A stretch of 43,371 bases of DNA from a virus. How positions within the stretch are numbered: position 1 is the stretch's first letter; every line of letters begins with the position of its first letter. Made by a program: the position numbers and the translations under genes. Positions 33,859 to 39,579 of the stretch are shown piece by piece. The notes beneath the pieces were generated by a model. It saw nothing but the letters and a program-made list of their open reading frames with translations. It was not told the DNA's origin and made no database searches. The stretch is taken from the IMG/VR virus record IMGVR_UViG_3300020459_000021, positions 1 to 43,371 of that record; one strand, 5' to 3'.

Positions 33859-33900
33859 AAAAAGTACACCGGGGATAAGTTGTCTTATACCCCAGTGTAA
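33859..33900 (-). terminator. Rho-independent terminator between integrase and RNA polymerase
   Basis: On the coding strand ACACTGGGG, ATAAG, a short loop, CTTAT and CCCCGGTGT form a stem of about 14 pairs with one bulge and one G-T pair, followed by ACTTTTTATT. It would limit transcription from the integrase region into the phage RNA polymerase gene and so may set the timing of the switch. Confidence 0.88.
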
Positions 33901-33931
33901 TGGATTAGATAATAGTTAATGGATGGACCAT

Positions 33932-34786
33932 CTAGTTAAATACACTAGACAATGCCTCTTCTCGTGCCTTATCTGTCGCTTTAGCGTACCGTAATACGGT
34001 CTCATACTTCTTCCAGCCACCTAAGTCCATTAACACTCTTAGTGGGGTTCCAGCTTCAACATTCCAAGTAGCAAAGCTATGCCTAAGGGAGTGAAAAACA
34101 TAATGTGGTTCCTTCCCTATCTGTTTAGCTGCTTTCTTGAAATACCATAGTACTGATCTACCATCAATCCATTCATCACCAAAGATACAGCAGTCAGGAT
34201 GTGTACCAACAACACGTTCCTCTAAGATCTGTCTGATAGGTTCAGCAATAGGTAACACTCTCCAATCACCATTCTTGGTGTTGAATCCTGGCCTACCGCC
34301 AAAGTACAAACAGTTCTTATCTAGATCTACATCTTTAGCTTTGACACTAAGTAATTCAGACATCCGTCCACCAGTACAACTGGCAAACCTAATGATCTCT
34401 GATAAACGATGATTAGTGATCTTACATAACTCATCTACCTCATCCTTAGTAAAGAACCAAGGACGTCCCTGAGATTCTTTATATTGTTTGATCTTTGGTG
34501 GTGCAAATTCAATCTCCTCCTCATCGTAACAATGGTTCAGTGCTGTTGTAACTGGTGTGATCCTCCTGTTGATTGATGATCCAGGTACTTCTAAGTCTTC
34601 AAGGTATTGTTGATAAGACTTAAGAAACTTCCTGGTGATATCCCGTAGTGGATAATCAGCACCTGCAAAGTTGGTGAAATGATTGCAGTTAATCCTTGTT
34701 GATACTCTACCTCCTCCATGTTTCCATGAATAACGTGTTTTGAATGTGTAGTCCATTGCCTGTTGCCAGGTGACCATTTCAGTCAT
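33932..34786 (-). CDS. int: Tyrosine site-specific recombinase (integrase)
   Basis: Starting at the ATG giving MTEMVTWQQAMDY, the product has 284 residues. It has a core-binding helix domain (about 1-105) and a catalytic domain with Arg141 in CTGGRMSELLSV, Lys171, the HxxR pair His232 and Arg235 in HSLRHSF, Trp258 in LGGWKKYE, and the nucleophile Tyr267 in VLRYAKAT. All catalytic residues are present, so it may be active. Several P-SSP7-type phages carry an integrase beside RNA polymerase, but lysogeny has rarely been shown. I saw no clear tRNA-derived attachment site directly beside it. Its start overlaps the MarR-like gene by eight bases. Confidence 0.95.
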   Translation of the reverse strand: MTEMVTWQQAMDYTFKTRYSWKHGGGRVSTRINCNHFTNFAGADYPLRDITRKFLKSYQQYLEDLEVPGSSINRRITPVTTALNHCYDEEEIEFAPPKIKQYKESQGRPWFFTKDEVDELCKITNHRLSEIIRFASCTGGRMSELLSVKAKDVDLDKNCLYFGGRPGFNTKNGDWRVLPIAEPIRQILEERVVGTHPDCCIFGDEWIDGRSVLWYFKKAAKQIGKEPHYVFHSLRHSFATWNVEAGTPLRVLMDLGGWKKYETVLRYAKATDKAREEALSSVFN

Positions 34787-35123
34787 AAAGATCAGTGTAA
34801 AGATCATGTACTAATGCCTGACCTTTCTCAGTAAGAGAAAGCATCAACCTACGTCCTTCACGTGTCTTTTTAACTAACCCTAAGCCAGGTTTTTTAAGCC
34901 GATGCATATCAGTTAGCCAGTCAATGTTACGTGAACAACTAGCAGTAGTGAACTCTAGATCTTCTTCAATAGCCTCTTTATGACAAGGGTTATGTGAAGC
35001 AACGTAGAGAAAGACACTACATACTTGAGTAGGTATCTCACGCTCTAATCGTCTTAGACGTTCGATGGCGTTGAGTACCCTTGCCATATCGTCGTTGGTT
35101 TGATCCCTTTTTATAGGGTCCAT
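34779..35123 (-). CDS. MarR-like winged-helix DNA-binding protein
   Basis: The 114-residue protein has the MarR winged-helix pattern: IPTQVCSVFLYVASHN, a recognition-helix segment in TTASCSRNIDWLTD, then the wing (KKTREGRRLMLSLTEKG) and a closing helix (ALVHDLYTDLYD). Such proteins are dimeric regulators. It is co-transcribed with the integrase, overlapping it by eight bases, and lies behind a perfect extended -10 promoter. It may control the integrase operon or early host promoters. No ligand site can be inferred. Confidence 0.75.
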   Translation of the reverse strand: MDPIKRDQTNDDMARVLNAIERLRRLEREIPTQVCSVFLYVASHNPCHKEAIEEDLEFTTASCSRNIDWLTDMHRLKKPGLGLVKKTREGRRLMLSLTEKGQALVHDLYTDLYD

Positions 35124-35149
35124 TGAAAGGCAAGGAGAACTCCAACACT

Positions 35150-35178
35150 ATTATACCACAGTGGATATGCAGTGTTCG
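35150..35178 (-). promoter_or_regulatory. Host-type promoter for the MarR-like/integrase operon
   Basis: On the coding strand TGGTATAAT (TATAAT at 35150-35155) is an extended -10 element with a perfect -10 hexamer. The -35 region 17 bases upstream reads CGAACA, matching consensus only in its last three bases, which is acceptable for extended -10 promoters. Transcription would start near 35143, 20 bases before the MarR-like ATG. The short leader and strong -10 suggest early expression by host polymerase. Confidence 0.7.
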
Positions 35179-35181
35179 TCT

Positions 35182-35197
35182 AGATGTCCAGATGTCG
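35182..35197. promoter_or_regulatory. Tandem 8-base repeat upstream of the integrase-operon promoter
   Basis: AGATGTCC at 35182-35189 is followed at once by AGATGTCG at 35190-35197. Eight-base tandem units are typical operators for MetJ/Arc-type ribbon-helix-helix dimers, and such a protein gene lies 73 bases away. The repeats lie just upstream of the -35 region. Assignment to that protein is inference. Confidence 0.4.
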
Positions 35198-35269
35198 TAC
35201 CGTCCTGGACTTTGTGTACCGAAATAGAACATTAACGAATGATTGTGATTTGTTTAATATAATCTACAT

Positions 35270-35431
35270 TTATACATCATGTAGTTCAGTAGAGCTACTT
35301 TTATCACTTTCGTTTAGGTATGCAATAACCGCATTGTTTATAATCTGTATAAGTGTCATATTGTTATCCATTGCGTGTAGTTTCAACCTTCTATGAGTTG
35401 CTAGGTTGAACAACGCGGTTACCCGTTTCAT
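35270..35431 (-). CDS. Ribbon-helix-helix DNA-binding protein, 53 aa
   Basis: An ATG at 35429-35431 opens 53 codons. The product reads MKRVTALFNLATHRRLKLHA, then MDNNMTLIQIINNAVIAYLN, then a short polar tail. This fits the ribbon-helix-helix fold: a beta strand (VTALFNL), helix A starting at a His-Arg, a turn with Asn-Met-Thr, and helix B with a hydrophobic face. The family includes Arc, CopG and MetJ repressors. It lies alone in a 345-base gap before the MarR-like gene, with candidate operators on both sides. The short length would hide it from standard gene calling. Confidence 0.72.
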   Translation of the reverse strand: MKRVTALFNLATHRRLKLHAMDNNMTLIQIINNAVIAYLNESDKSSSTELHDV

Positions 35432-35468
35432 GCAGTTGTTAGAAGCATTCTCATTGTGACCTACATTT

Positions 35469-35579
35469 CTACATATTTAAGGAAAGCGAATACTCGCGTA
35501 ACATTTCCTGCACATGTAGTTCCTTATCATTAGCTACACCATAGGCAAGGAAAAATGCGTATTCTTCGTTATTCATCAT
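35469..35579 (-). CDS. Very small hypothetical protein, 36 aa
   Basis: Double ATG codons overlap the stop of the upstream gene (ATGATGAATAA), a common coupling arrangement. The product begins MMNNEEYAFFLAYGVANDK and ends EMLREYSLSLNM. It is acidic and helical. Evidence rests on the overlap and composition only; longer readings of the frame run backwards inside the upstream gene. Confidence 0.45.
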   Translation of the reverse strand: MMNNEEYAFFLAYGVANDKELHVQEMLREYSLSLNM

Positions 35580-35886
35580 TTCTGTCCGCTGGAAAGAAGA
35601 TAAGTTCTTCGTGAGTGGCTGTTGCGATTTCAATGTGCTGTTCATTAAGTTTAGTTGCAAGAAATTCTTGTGCTGCTGTTATTTGTTTGTATGCTTTTTC
35701 AGTTACTTTCCCACTTCTAGTGTTATAAACACGATTAATAGCGCAGTAACTTGGTCTTAGCTCCCAACTTTCTACTCTTTGTGTCATAAACTCTTCAAAT
35801 GTTGGAGTTGGAAATAACTCAAGAGGTGCTCCCTTGATTAATCTCCAGTTATTCTCACTGTATGGTTTGGGTTTTTTACCATTCAT
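35569..35886 (-). CDS. Hypothetical protein, 105 aa
   Basis: The product begins MNGKKPKPYSENNWRLIKG, is charged, with Trp and Tyr in the first half, and has a helical segment around TEKAYKQITAAQEFLATKLN. No domain is recognised. Its start overlaps the stop of the upstream 48-aa gene by 11 bases and its stop overlaps the next ATG, so it belongs to a string of coupled small early genes. Confidence 0.7.
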   Translation of the reverse strand: MNGKKPKPYSENNWRLIKGAPLELFPTPTFEEFMTQRVESWELRPSYCAINRVYNTRSGKVTEKAYKQITAAQEFLATKLNEQHIEIATATHEELIFFPADRNDE

Positions 35887-36022
35887 CTGCTAGCCTCACG
35901 TCAATTAGTTGTTCTTCACGGTTAAGGCTTAGCTCTAACGCGTTGTATGCTGCTGTCTCCTTGTCTTTTGCAAGGATGTTTACTACACCACTGTCTGATA
36001 AGACAACATCGTACAAATCCAT
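35876..36022 (-). CDS. Small hypothetical protein, 48 aa
   Basis: An ATG at 36020-36022 opens 48 codons. The product is MDLYDVVLSDSGVVNILAKD, then a helix with KETAAYNALELSLN and an acidic end. The beta-then-helix layout is regular for a small folded protein. A TCACAATCATCC element lies ten bases before the ATG. Its end overlaps the next start. No family is recognised. Confidence 0.62.
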   Translation of the reverse strand: MDLYDVVLSDSGVVNILAKDKETAAYNALELSLNREEQLIDVRLADEW

Positions 36023-36075
36023 AAAGTCCCGGATGATTGTGAAAGTTATTGTTATTTAAAGTGAGATGTTAATAC

Positions 36076-36207
36076 TTAACCCCCAACTTCCTCTTTAAGC
36101 TTTTTAGTCTTTTCTGAGCGTTGCGTAGTTTCACGGGTTTTTTCTTGCCTTTCTCTTTCCTCTTTCCGTCGCTTGTCTTGAAAATATTTGATGATTGCAT
36201 TGTTCAT
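36076..36207 (-). CDS. Small charged hypothetical protein, 43 aa
   Basis: The ATG follows the upstream TAA directly (TAAATG). The product begins MNNAIIKYFQDKRRKEERER and consists largely of Lys, Arg, Glu and Gln, ending KLKEEVGG. It should form one highly charged helix, perhaps binding nucleic acid or a host protein. Small basic or charged helices are common among early phage genes that alter host functions. Confidence 0.6.
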   Translation of the reverse strand: MNNAIIKYFQDKRRKEERERQEKTRETTQRSEKTKKLKEEVGG

Positions 36208-36372
36208 TTAATTCTCCGATGTGGTTTCAGTTGATTTATCGTTTGGAGCCCACTTGCTTGGAACCCGTACGGGATACCATCCGTAATGAACTTTTCCGCT
36301 TGAATCACCTTCGATTGTGTACCTGAGGAGTTGCTTGGTGTTGAAGTCGTAGTAGTGTTTTTTGTTAGTCAT
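36208..36372 (-). CDS. Small hypothetical protein, 54 aa
   Basis: The ATG at 36370-36372 overlaps the upstream stop by eight bases. The product begins MTNKKHYYDFNTKQLLRYTI and has a beta-type core with KVHYGWYPVRVPSKW, rich in Tyr and Trp, then a polar tail. It could be a small beta-barrel or SH3-like protein, but no family is recognised. Confidence 0.62.
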   Translation of the reverse strand: MTNKKHYYDFNTKQLLRYTIEGDSSGKVHYGWYPVRVPSKWAPNDKSTETTSEN

Positions 36373-36655
36373 CCTTCGTGCTGGTGTCATTCTTGACAAC
36401 ATACTTTTCTAGTGCTTTAATCATTTCTTTTGCAGACTCAATTGTATGCTCTTTAGTCTTTAGCTCATTAAATACATTGCGCTTACTGCATAATGCACTG
36501 CGACAAGCCATAAACATGGCGTCAGCGTTAATACCATTGATGCAGATAGTGTTGTCTTCATAATCATGTAGATTAATAGAGTCGTCACACTCTGCCCAAA
36601 AGACTGAAGCATCTTTCATGTAGTATGTGTACATGACTGAAGGTTGTGATAACAT
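36365..36655 (-). CDS. Hypothetical protein, 96 aa
   Basis: The product begins MLSQPSVMYTYYMKDASVFW, has an acidic middle (AECDDSINLHDYEDNTICIN) and ends in a helical segment with EMIKALEKYVVKN. Four Cys are present but not in a metal-binding arrangement. The leader holds GCGTCCAGGATGATTGTG, repeated before the next gene upstream. The function is unknown. Confidence 0.65.
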   Translation of the reverse strand: MLSQPSVMYTYYMKDASVFWAECDDSINLHDYEDNTICINGINADAMFMACRSALCSKRNVFNELKTKEHTIESAKEMIKALEKYVVKNDTSTKDD

Positions 36656-36701
36656 TAGGTGGCGTCCAGGATGATTGTGGTTTTAGTAGGCATCATTTGT
36701 G

Positions 36702-36863
36702 TTAGTTTGCCTTAAACATCTCTTGATGTAGGTTTAGGTTTTGTTCTTTGTATTCACGAGTGAGACGTAATATTTCCTCACGACACCAATCAGCTTGTTG
36801 GCTGTGATGATACATTTGCTCACGCAATTTGTTTTGTTTGTAGTTACGCTCTGTGATTGTCAT
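36702..36863 (-). CDS. Small hypothetical helical protein, 53 aa
   Basis: The chosen ATG gives MTITERNYKQNKLREQMYHH; further upstream codons in frame lie in a repeat-bearing leader and terminator. The product is a charged helix rich in Gln, Glu and Arg (REEILRLTREYKEQNLN). Three tandem copies of the TCACAATCAT-type element precede it. No family is recognised. Confidence 0.6.
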   Translation of the reverse strand: MTITERNYKQNKLREQMYHHSQQADWCREEILRLTREYKEQNLNLHQEMFKAN

Positions 36864-36884
36864 TAGAACTAGCCAGCGTCCAGG

Positions 36885-36913
36885 ATGATTGTGAATGATT
36901 GTGATGACTGTGA
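36885..36913 (-). promoter_or_regulatory. Three tandem copies of the early leader element
   Basis: Plus-strand copies ATGATTGTGA at 36885-36894, ATGATTGTGA at 36895-36904 and ATGACTGTGA at 36904-36913 follow one another at nine to ten base spacing. They lie between a terminator and the ATG of the 53-aa gene. Single copies or variants occur before at least seven other early genes. Operator or translation element are both possible. Confidence 0.6.
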
Positions 36914-36920
36914 AACCACC

Positions 36921-36951
36921 AAAAAACCCCACTATTTATTAGATAGCGGGG
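36921..36951 (-). terminator. Rho-independent terminator in the early block
   Basis: On the coding strand CCCCGCTAT, a short loop and ATAGTGGGG form a nine-pair stem with one G-T pair, followed by six T. It ends the transcript of the KTSC-like gene at 36978-37205 and separates it from the next small genes. Confidence 0.88.
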
Positions 36952-36977
36952 ATATTAATGGCTTATGTATTAGTAAC

Positions 36978-37205
36978 TCAGCCGATAGTTGTTACCATAT
37001 TACCCTTGCAATATGCATTTACGAACTTACCAACTGATTCGTATTCACCAGCTAGGTAGTCAAGAATAGCATCGAAGCTAACATTTTCATAGAGGTATGA
37101 TTTCGTGCTGTTGATGTATTTAACTAAAACTTGGTTAGTTGTTGGGTTTAATTGGATAGAAGCAACAGCGGATGAATCAGTGTTAGTAGTTGGTGAAAAG
37201 AACAT
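36978..37205 (-). CDS. KTSC-like small protein, 75 aa
   Basis: The ATG at 37203-37205 is chosen because earlier in-frame codons run into the tRNA gene. The product begins MFFSPTTNTDSSAVASIQLN and contains QVLVKYINSTKSYLYENV followed by SFDAILDYLAGEYESVGKFV. The V-x-F/Y-x-x-G/S-x-x-Y-x-Y-x-x-V pattern is that of the KTSC domain, a small fold of unknown function. A second such protein lies at 38358-38651. A terminator follows. Confidence 0.72.
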   Translation of the reverse strand: MFFSPTTNTDSSAVASIQLNPTTNQVLVKYINSTKSYLYENVSFDAILDYLAGEYESVGKFVNAYCKGNMVTTIG

Positions 37206-37245
37206 GTTTTTGTTAGTTGAATAAAATGGCACGGAATTGTACCAA

Positions 37246-37317
37246 CGAGGTATACCAGATTCGAACTGGTAATGATGGATAGACAATCCATAGTGATAAC
37301 CGTTTCACCAATACCCC
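37246..37317 (-). tRNA. tRNA-Asp (anticodon GUC), with an unusual base 37
   Basis: The 72 bases fold into a complete cloverleaf: acceptor GGGGTAT/ATACCTC with one G-T pair, D stem GTGA/TCAC with GG in the loop, anticodon stem ATGGA/TCCAT with loop TTGTCTA, a four-base variable loop, and T stem ACCAG/CTGGT with loop TTCGAAT. The anticodon reads GTC and the discriminator is G, as in tRNA-Asp. CCA is not encoded (TTG follows). Base 37 is T, where a purine is expected, which may weaken decoding. A fragment acting as an attachment site is the main alternative. Confidence 0.8.
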
Positions 37318-37323
37318 ATAGAA

Positions 37324-37340
37324 AGGAGTAACAAACTCCT
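37324..37340 (-). terminator. Hairpin just before the tRNA gene, weak terminator or processing site
   Basis: On the coding strand AGGAGT, loop TTGTT and ACTCCT form a perfect six-pair stem followed by TTTCTATGG. It lies six bases before the tRNA 5' end and after the 77-aa gene. The T tract is short, so termination would be weak; it may instead mark tRNA 5' processing. Confidence 0.45.
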
Positions 37341-37351
37341 GTGAATGTGAA

Positions 37352-37585
37352 TTAATTCCGTATGAATGTAAAGTTGGAACAATCGCAAGGTAGAGCGTAT
37401 TCTTTAGCATCGTGATATTTGACAAAGACTTTATCTTCGTCAACATCAACACAATGTAAGCCTACCATTTCATTATTCATGAATAGATTAAACTCATCGC
37501 ATTCCGCATCACTCATTCCAGAATCATCAGCATTGATAAGTGGAGATGCCCAATGTGAGGGCAGAAAGAGTTCAATAGTTTCCAT
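37352..37585 (-). CDS. Acidic hypothetical protein, 77 aa
   Basis: The product begins METIELFLPSHWASPLINAD and contains DDSGMSDAECDEFNLFM followed by a beta-type half (KVFVKYHDAKEYALPCDCS). It is strongly acidic in the first half. The layout resembles small phage and plasmid proteins of unknown function found near antirestriction genes, but I do not assign a family. A TTCACATTCATC element precedes it. Confidence 0.68.
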   Translation of the reverse strand: METIELFLPSHWASPLINADDSGMSDAECDEFNLFMNNEMVGLHCVDVDEDKVFVKYHDAKEYALPCDCSNFTFIRN

Positions 37586-37619
37586 AGAATTGTTGAAAGA
37601 ATCGTGATGAATGTGAATG

Positions 37620-38120
37620 TTAGATATTACGGAAGAAGTAAGTATTATTCTTGAACTCTACAGTTTGATAATCATAGCGAAGTGCAGAATACCAAACAAG
37701 TTCCCAATCTATACAATTGCTGATGAATTCTGGTTCAATAGTGTAACCAATTGATTCGAATAACTCTTCACTAAACTCAGCGAATACTCTTTCACCATAA
37801 CCTTCCATTTCTCTTTCAAATGCATCCTCAAACTGTTCGACATCATTAATACCGTAGTTTGCAAGTTCTTCAATGAATGAATCAAACTCTTCTTCATCAA
37901 TGATATTATAAGTACGATTGCTAATCTCATCGATTAGGAGTTGATACTCTTCACTCTTGGAATCATACCAAGTAGCAAAATCTGCTTGTGCTTGCATAGT
38001 TAACTCTGCATCATGTGATTCAATTTCAAGAGAATCAGGAACAATAGTTTCAGGCTTGAAGTGTTCTGCAATGTATGCATCACGTTCAGCACCAGTGAGA
38101 AGAATAGTGTTGTCAGACAT
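37620..38120 (-). CDS. ArdA-like antirestriction protein
   Basis: The 166-residue protein is very acidic throughout. Its C-terminal half has the ArdA pattern: EQFEDAFEREMEGYGERVFA, then FSEELFESIGYTIEP, then CIDWELVWYSALRYDYQTVE and NNTYFFRN. ArdA proteins mimic bent B-DNA and block type I restriction enzymes. T7 carries an unrelated DNA mimic, Ocr, as its first gene, so this early location fits. The N-terminal 60 residues are less typical. The leader carries a TCACAATCAT element and no Shine-Dalgarno. Confidence 0.75.
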   Translation of the reverse strand: MSDNTILLTGAERDAYIAEHFKPETIVPDSLEIESHDAELTMQAQADFATWYDSKSEEYQLLIDEISNRTYNIIDEEEFDSFIEELANYGINDVEQFEDAFEREMEGYGERVFAEFSEELFESIGYTIEPEFISNCIDWELVWYSALRYDYQTVEFKNNTYFFRNI

Positions 38121-38166
38121 AGTTTGAAATACGATAGTGGATAAGTTGATTAAATGATTGTGAGTT

Positions 38167-38355
38167 TTAGATACTAGTGAATTGAAGTTCGTTCATCTCA
38201 TCATTAGAATCTAAGAAACCATACTCAATTGATTCGAAACCAAGCGTATTGATTGAATCATTGAGTTCATCGTAATAGTTACACATTGCATCGAATAGAG
38301 TTTCAAACTCCTCCAATACACTATGCTCATTTTGATTTAATAGTGTGTAAAACAT
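38167..38355 (-). CDS. Acidic hypothetical protein, 62 aa
   Basis: The ATG at 38353-38355 gives MFYTLLNQNEHSVLEEFETL; an in-frame TTG two codons upstream overlaps the preceding stop. The product is acidic and helical (FDAMCNYYDELNDSINTLG) and ends LQFTSI. Such strongly acidic small proteins next to an antirestriction gene might also mimic DNA, but there is no motif for this. Confidence 0.62.
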   Translation of the reverse strand: MFYTLLNQNEHSVLEEFETLFDAMCNYYDELNDSINTLGFESIEYGFLDSNDEMNELQFTSI

Positions 38356-38357
38356 AC

Positions 38358-38651
38358 TCAAACAGTAGCGAGATAGCTTTGAGTTGAACCGTAGTAATCA
38401 ACCAAACCTTTTACGTTAGCGTAACGAACACGATTAGGGCGGATACAGTTGTTATTAACCCAAAAACCTAGTGAGATGTTCTCATTTGTGAAAGCGTAAT
38501 CAAGCCAAAGTTGCACGATAGCTCGCTTGCTTACATTCTTATAAGAATATGTTTCACCACTCTTGAATGTTACAAGTACACAACCTTTAGCAAGTTGGCA
38601 ATTGATTTCATTGATTGAATTTGAGAAACGTTTTACAGTGAAGTTGAACAT
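38358..38651 (-). CDS. KTSC-like protein, 97 aa
   Basis: The ATG at 38649-38651 gives MFNFTVKRFSNSINEINCQL. The core VLVTFKSGETYSYKNVSKRA is a good KTSC match, followed by a second half (WLDYAFTNENISLGFWVNNN) and the end YYGSTQSYLATV. Compared with the gene at 36978-37205 it carries an extra C-terminal third. Both may be an early paralogue pair. Longer readings of this frame overlap the small gene at 38705-38878. A TTCACATTCATC element precedes the ATG. Confidence 0.72.
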   Translation of the reverse strand: MFNFTVKRFSNSINEINCQLAKGCVLVTFKSGETYSYKNVSKRAIVQLWLDYAFTNENISLGFWVNNNCIRPNRVRYANVKGLVDYYGSTQSYLATV

Positions 38652-38704
38652 GTTTGAATTAATAGAGTGAATTGATGAATGTGAAAAAGATTGTAGTATT
38701 CTTA

Positions 38705-38878
38705 CTAAATCTTTGGTGGTTTGATTCGTACCGTGCTTAATGCTCGATACTCCCAACTCTTCTTTTTACCTAGAGTTGTTTTGTGCTTCTTTGCAATGTG
38801 ATTCAATGAATGAAAGCAACGGATATACTCAAAGGGTTTTACATCAGTTTGATTGATGATGTCTCCCGAGTTCTTCAT
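38705..38878 (-). CDS. First early gene: small basic hypothetical protein, 57 aa
   Basis: An ATG at 38876-38878 opens 57 codons ending TAG, preceded by AAAGGA at good spacing, one of the few clear Shine-Dalgarno sites here. The product begins MKNSGDIINQTDVKPFEYIR and continues with a Lys/His-rich part (HIAKKHKTTLGKKKSWEYR) to RIKPPKI. It would be the first gene after the early promoter near 39022-39050. No family is recognised. Small basic products in this position often act on the host. Confidence 0.65.
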   Translation of the reverse strand: MKNSGDIINQTDVKPFEYIRCFHSLNHIAKKHKTTLGKKKSWEYRALSTVRIKPPKI

Positions 38879-39021
38879 ACTATCCTTTATAACTCGAATG
38901 TTATATAAGATAGAATGAAATCATCCCGTTGTTCTGCAGCTTCAGCAGTATGGCTACCACTTACCGTGGTGAGTTGTTCAATTGTTAGGTTGAAATTCTT
39001 TCAAATTTCCTCCATGTATCC

Positions 39022-39050
39022 AATATACAGGAGTGGATAGGGTTTCGCAA
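39022..39050 (-). promoter_or_regulatory. Early host-type promoter
   Basis: On the coding strand TTGCGA (39045-39050), a spacer of exactly 17 bases and TATATT (39022-39027) make a sigma-70-type promoter with four and five consensus matches. Transcription would start near 39015 and reach the first early gene after about 137 bases. The -10 part lies in a 14-base word repeated at 39171-39184. Confidence 0.65.
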
Positions 39051-39170
39051 GAGGGTTTGTGCCACTTGTTCAACTGATTCACTGTTCAGCTTCGCTTGGC
39101 GATTTACTAGGTGAGATGTGGTGGATGGGTTGGCTAACCTTCGCGGCAGCTCCCTGTCCTTCACTCTTTT

Positions 39171-39184
39171 AATATACAGGAGTG
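39171..39184 (-). repeat. Second copy of the 14-base early-promoter word
   Basis: AATATACAGGAGTG here is identical to 39022-39035. On the coding strand it contains TATATT, but no good -35 lies 16-18 bases upstream, only TATCTT. It may be a second weaker promoter or a protein site shared by both. Confidence 0.45.
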
Positions 39185-39496
39185 CACGCCAAAAAGATAG
39201 AGTATAAATACCTATCTTTGTATGAGCTGTGCTTATGGGTACTGATAAGGCGGGATGATGAATGTGAATAACACTTAGTGGTGTAATTATCCTCTTATTC
39301 TTTACTCCTTCTGTATGGCTCTGTATAACACTTAGTACTGTTTCTGATACATTCTACCTGATTGATATTACAAGGGCATTGTAGAGGCTTATAGCGTAGG
39401 CTCAGCATCAATTAGTGTCGTTGCTTATTTAATAATGTAATCGCAACAGATAATGTAACAATATGATACGAATACGTATCGTTTGTATAACTAATC

Positions 39497-39579
39497 CGCT
39501 CGCACTTCGTGCTCGCTTGGTGCATCATCATAATAATACTGGATAATACATAGCAAATAAAGCGAGCGTAGCGAGCGGG
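39497..39579. repeat. GC-rich inverted repeats in the gene-poor region
   Basis: CCGCTCGC and GCTCGCTT on the left pair with AAGCGAGC and GCGAGCGG on the right, across about 40 bases. Each arm is also itself a small imperfect inverted repeat around ACTTCGTG and GTA. The GC content is far above that of the flanks. A similar GC-rich palindromic word is found in the gene at 39877-40236. Confidence 0.6.
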
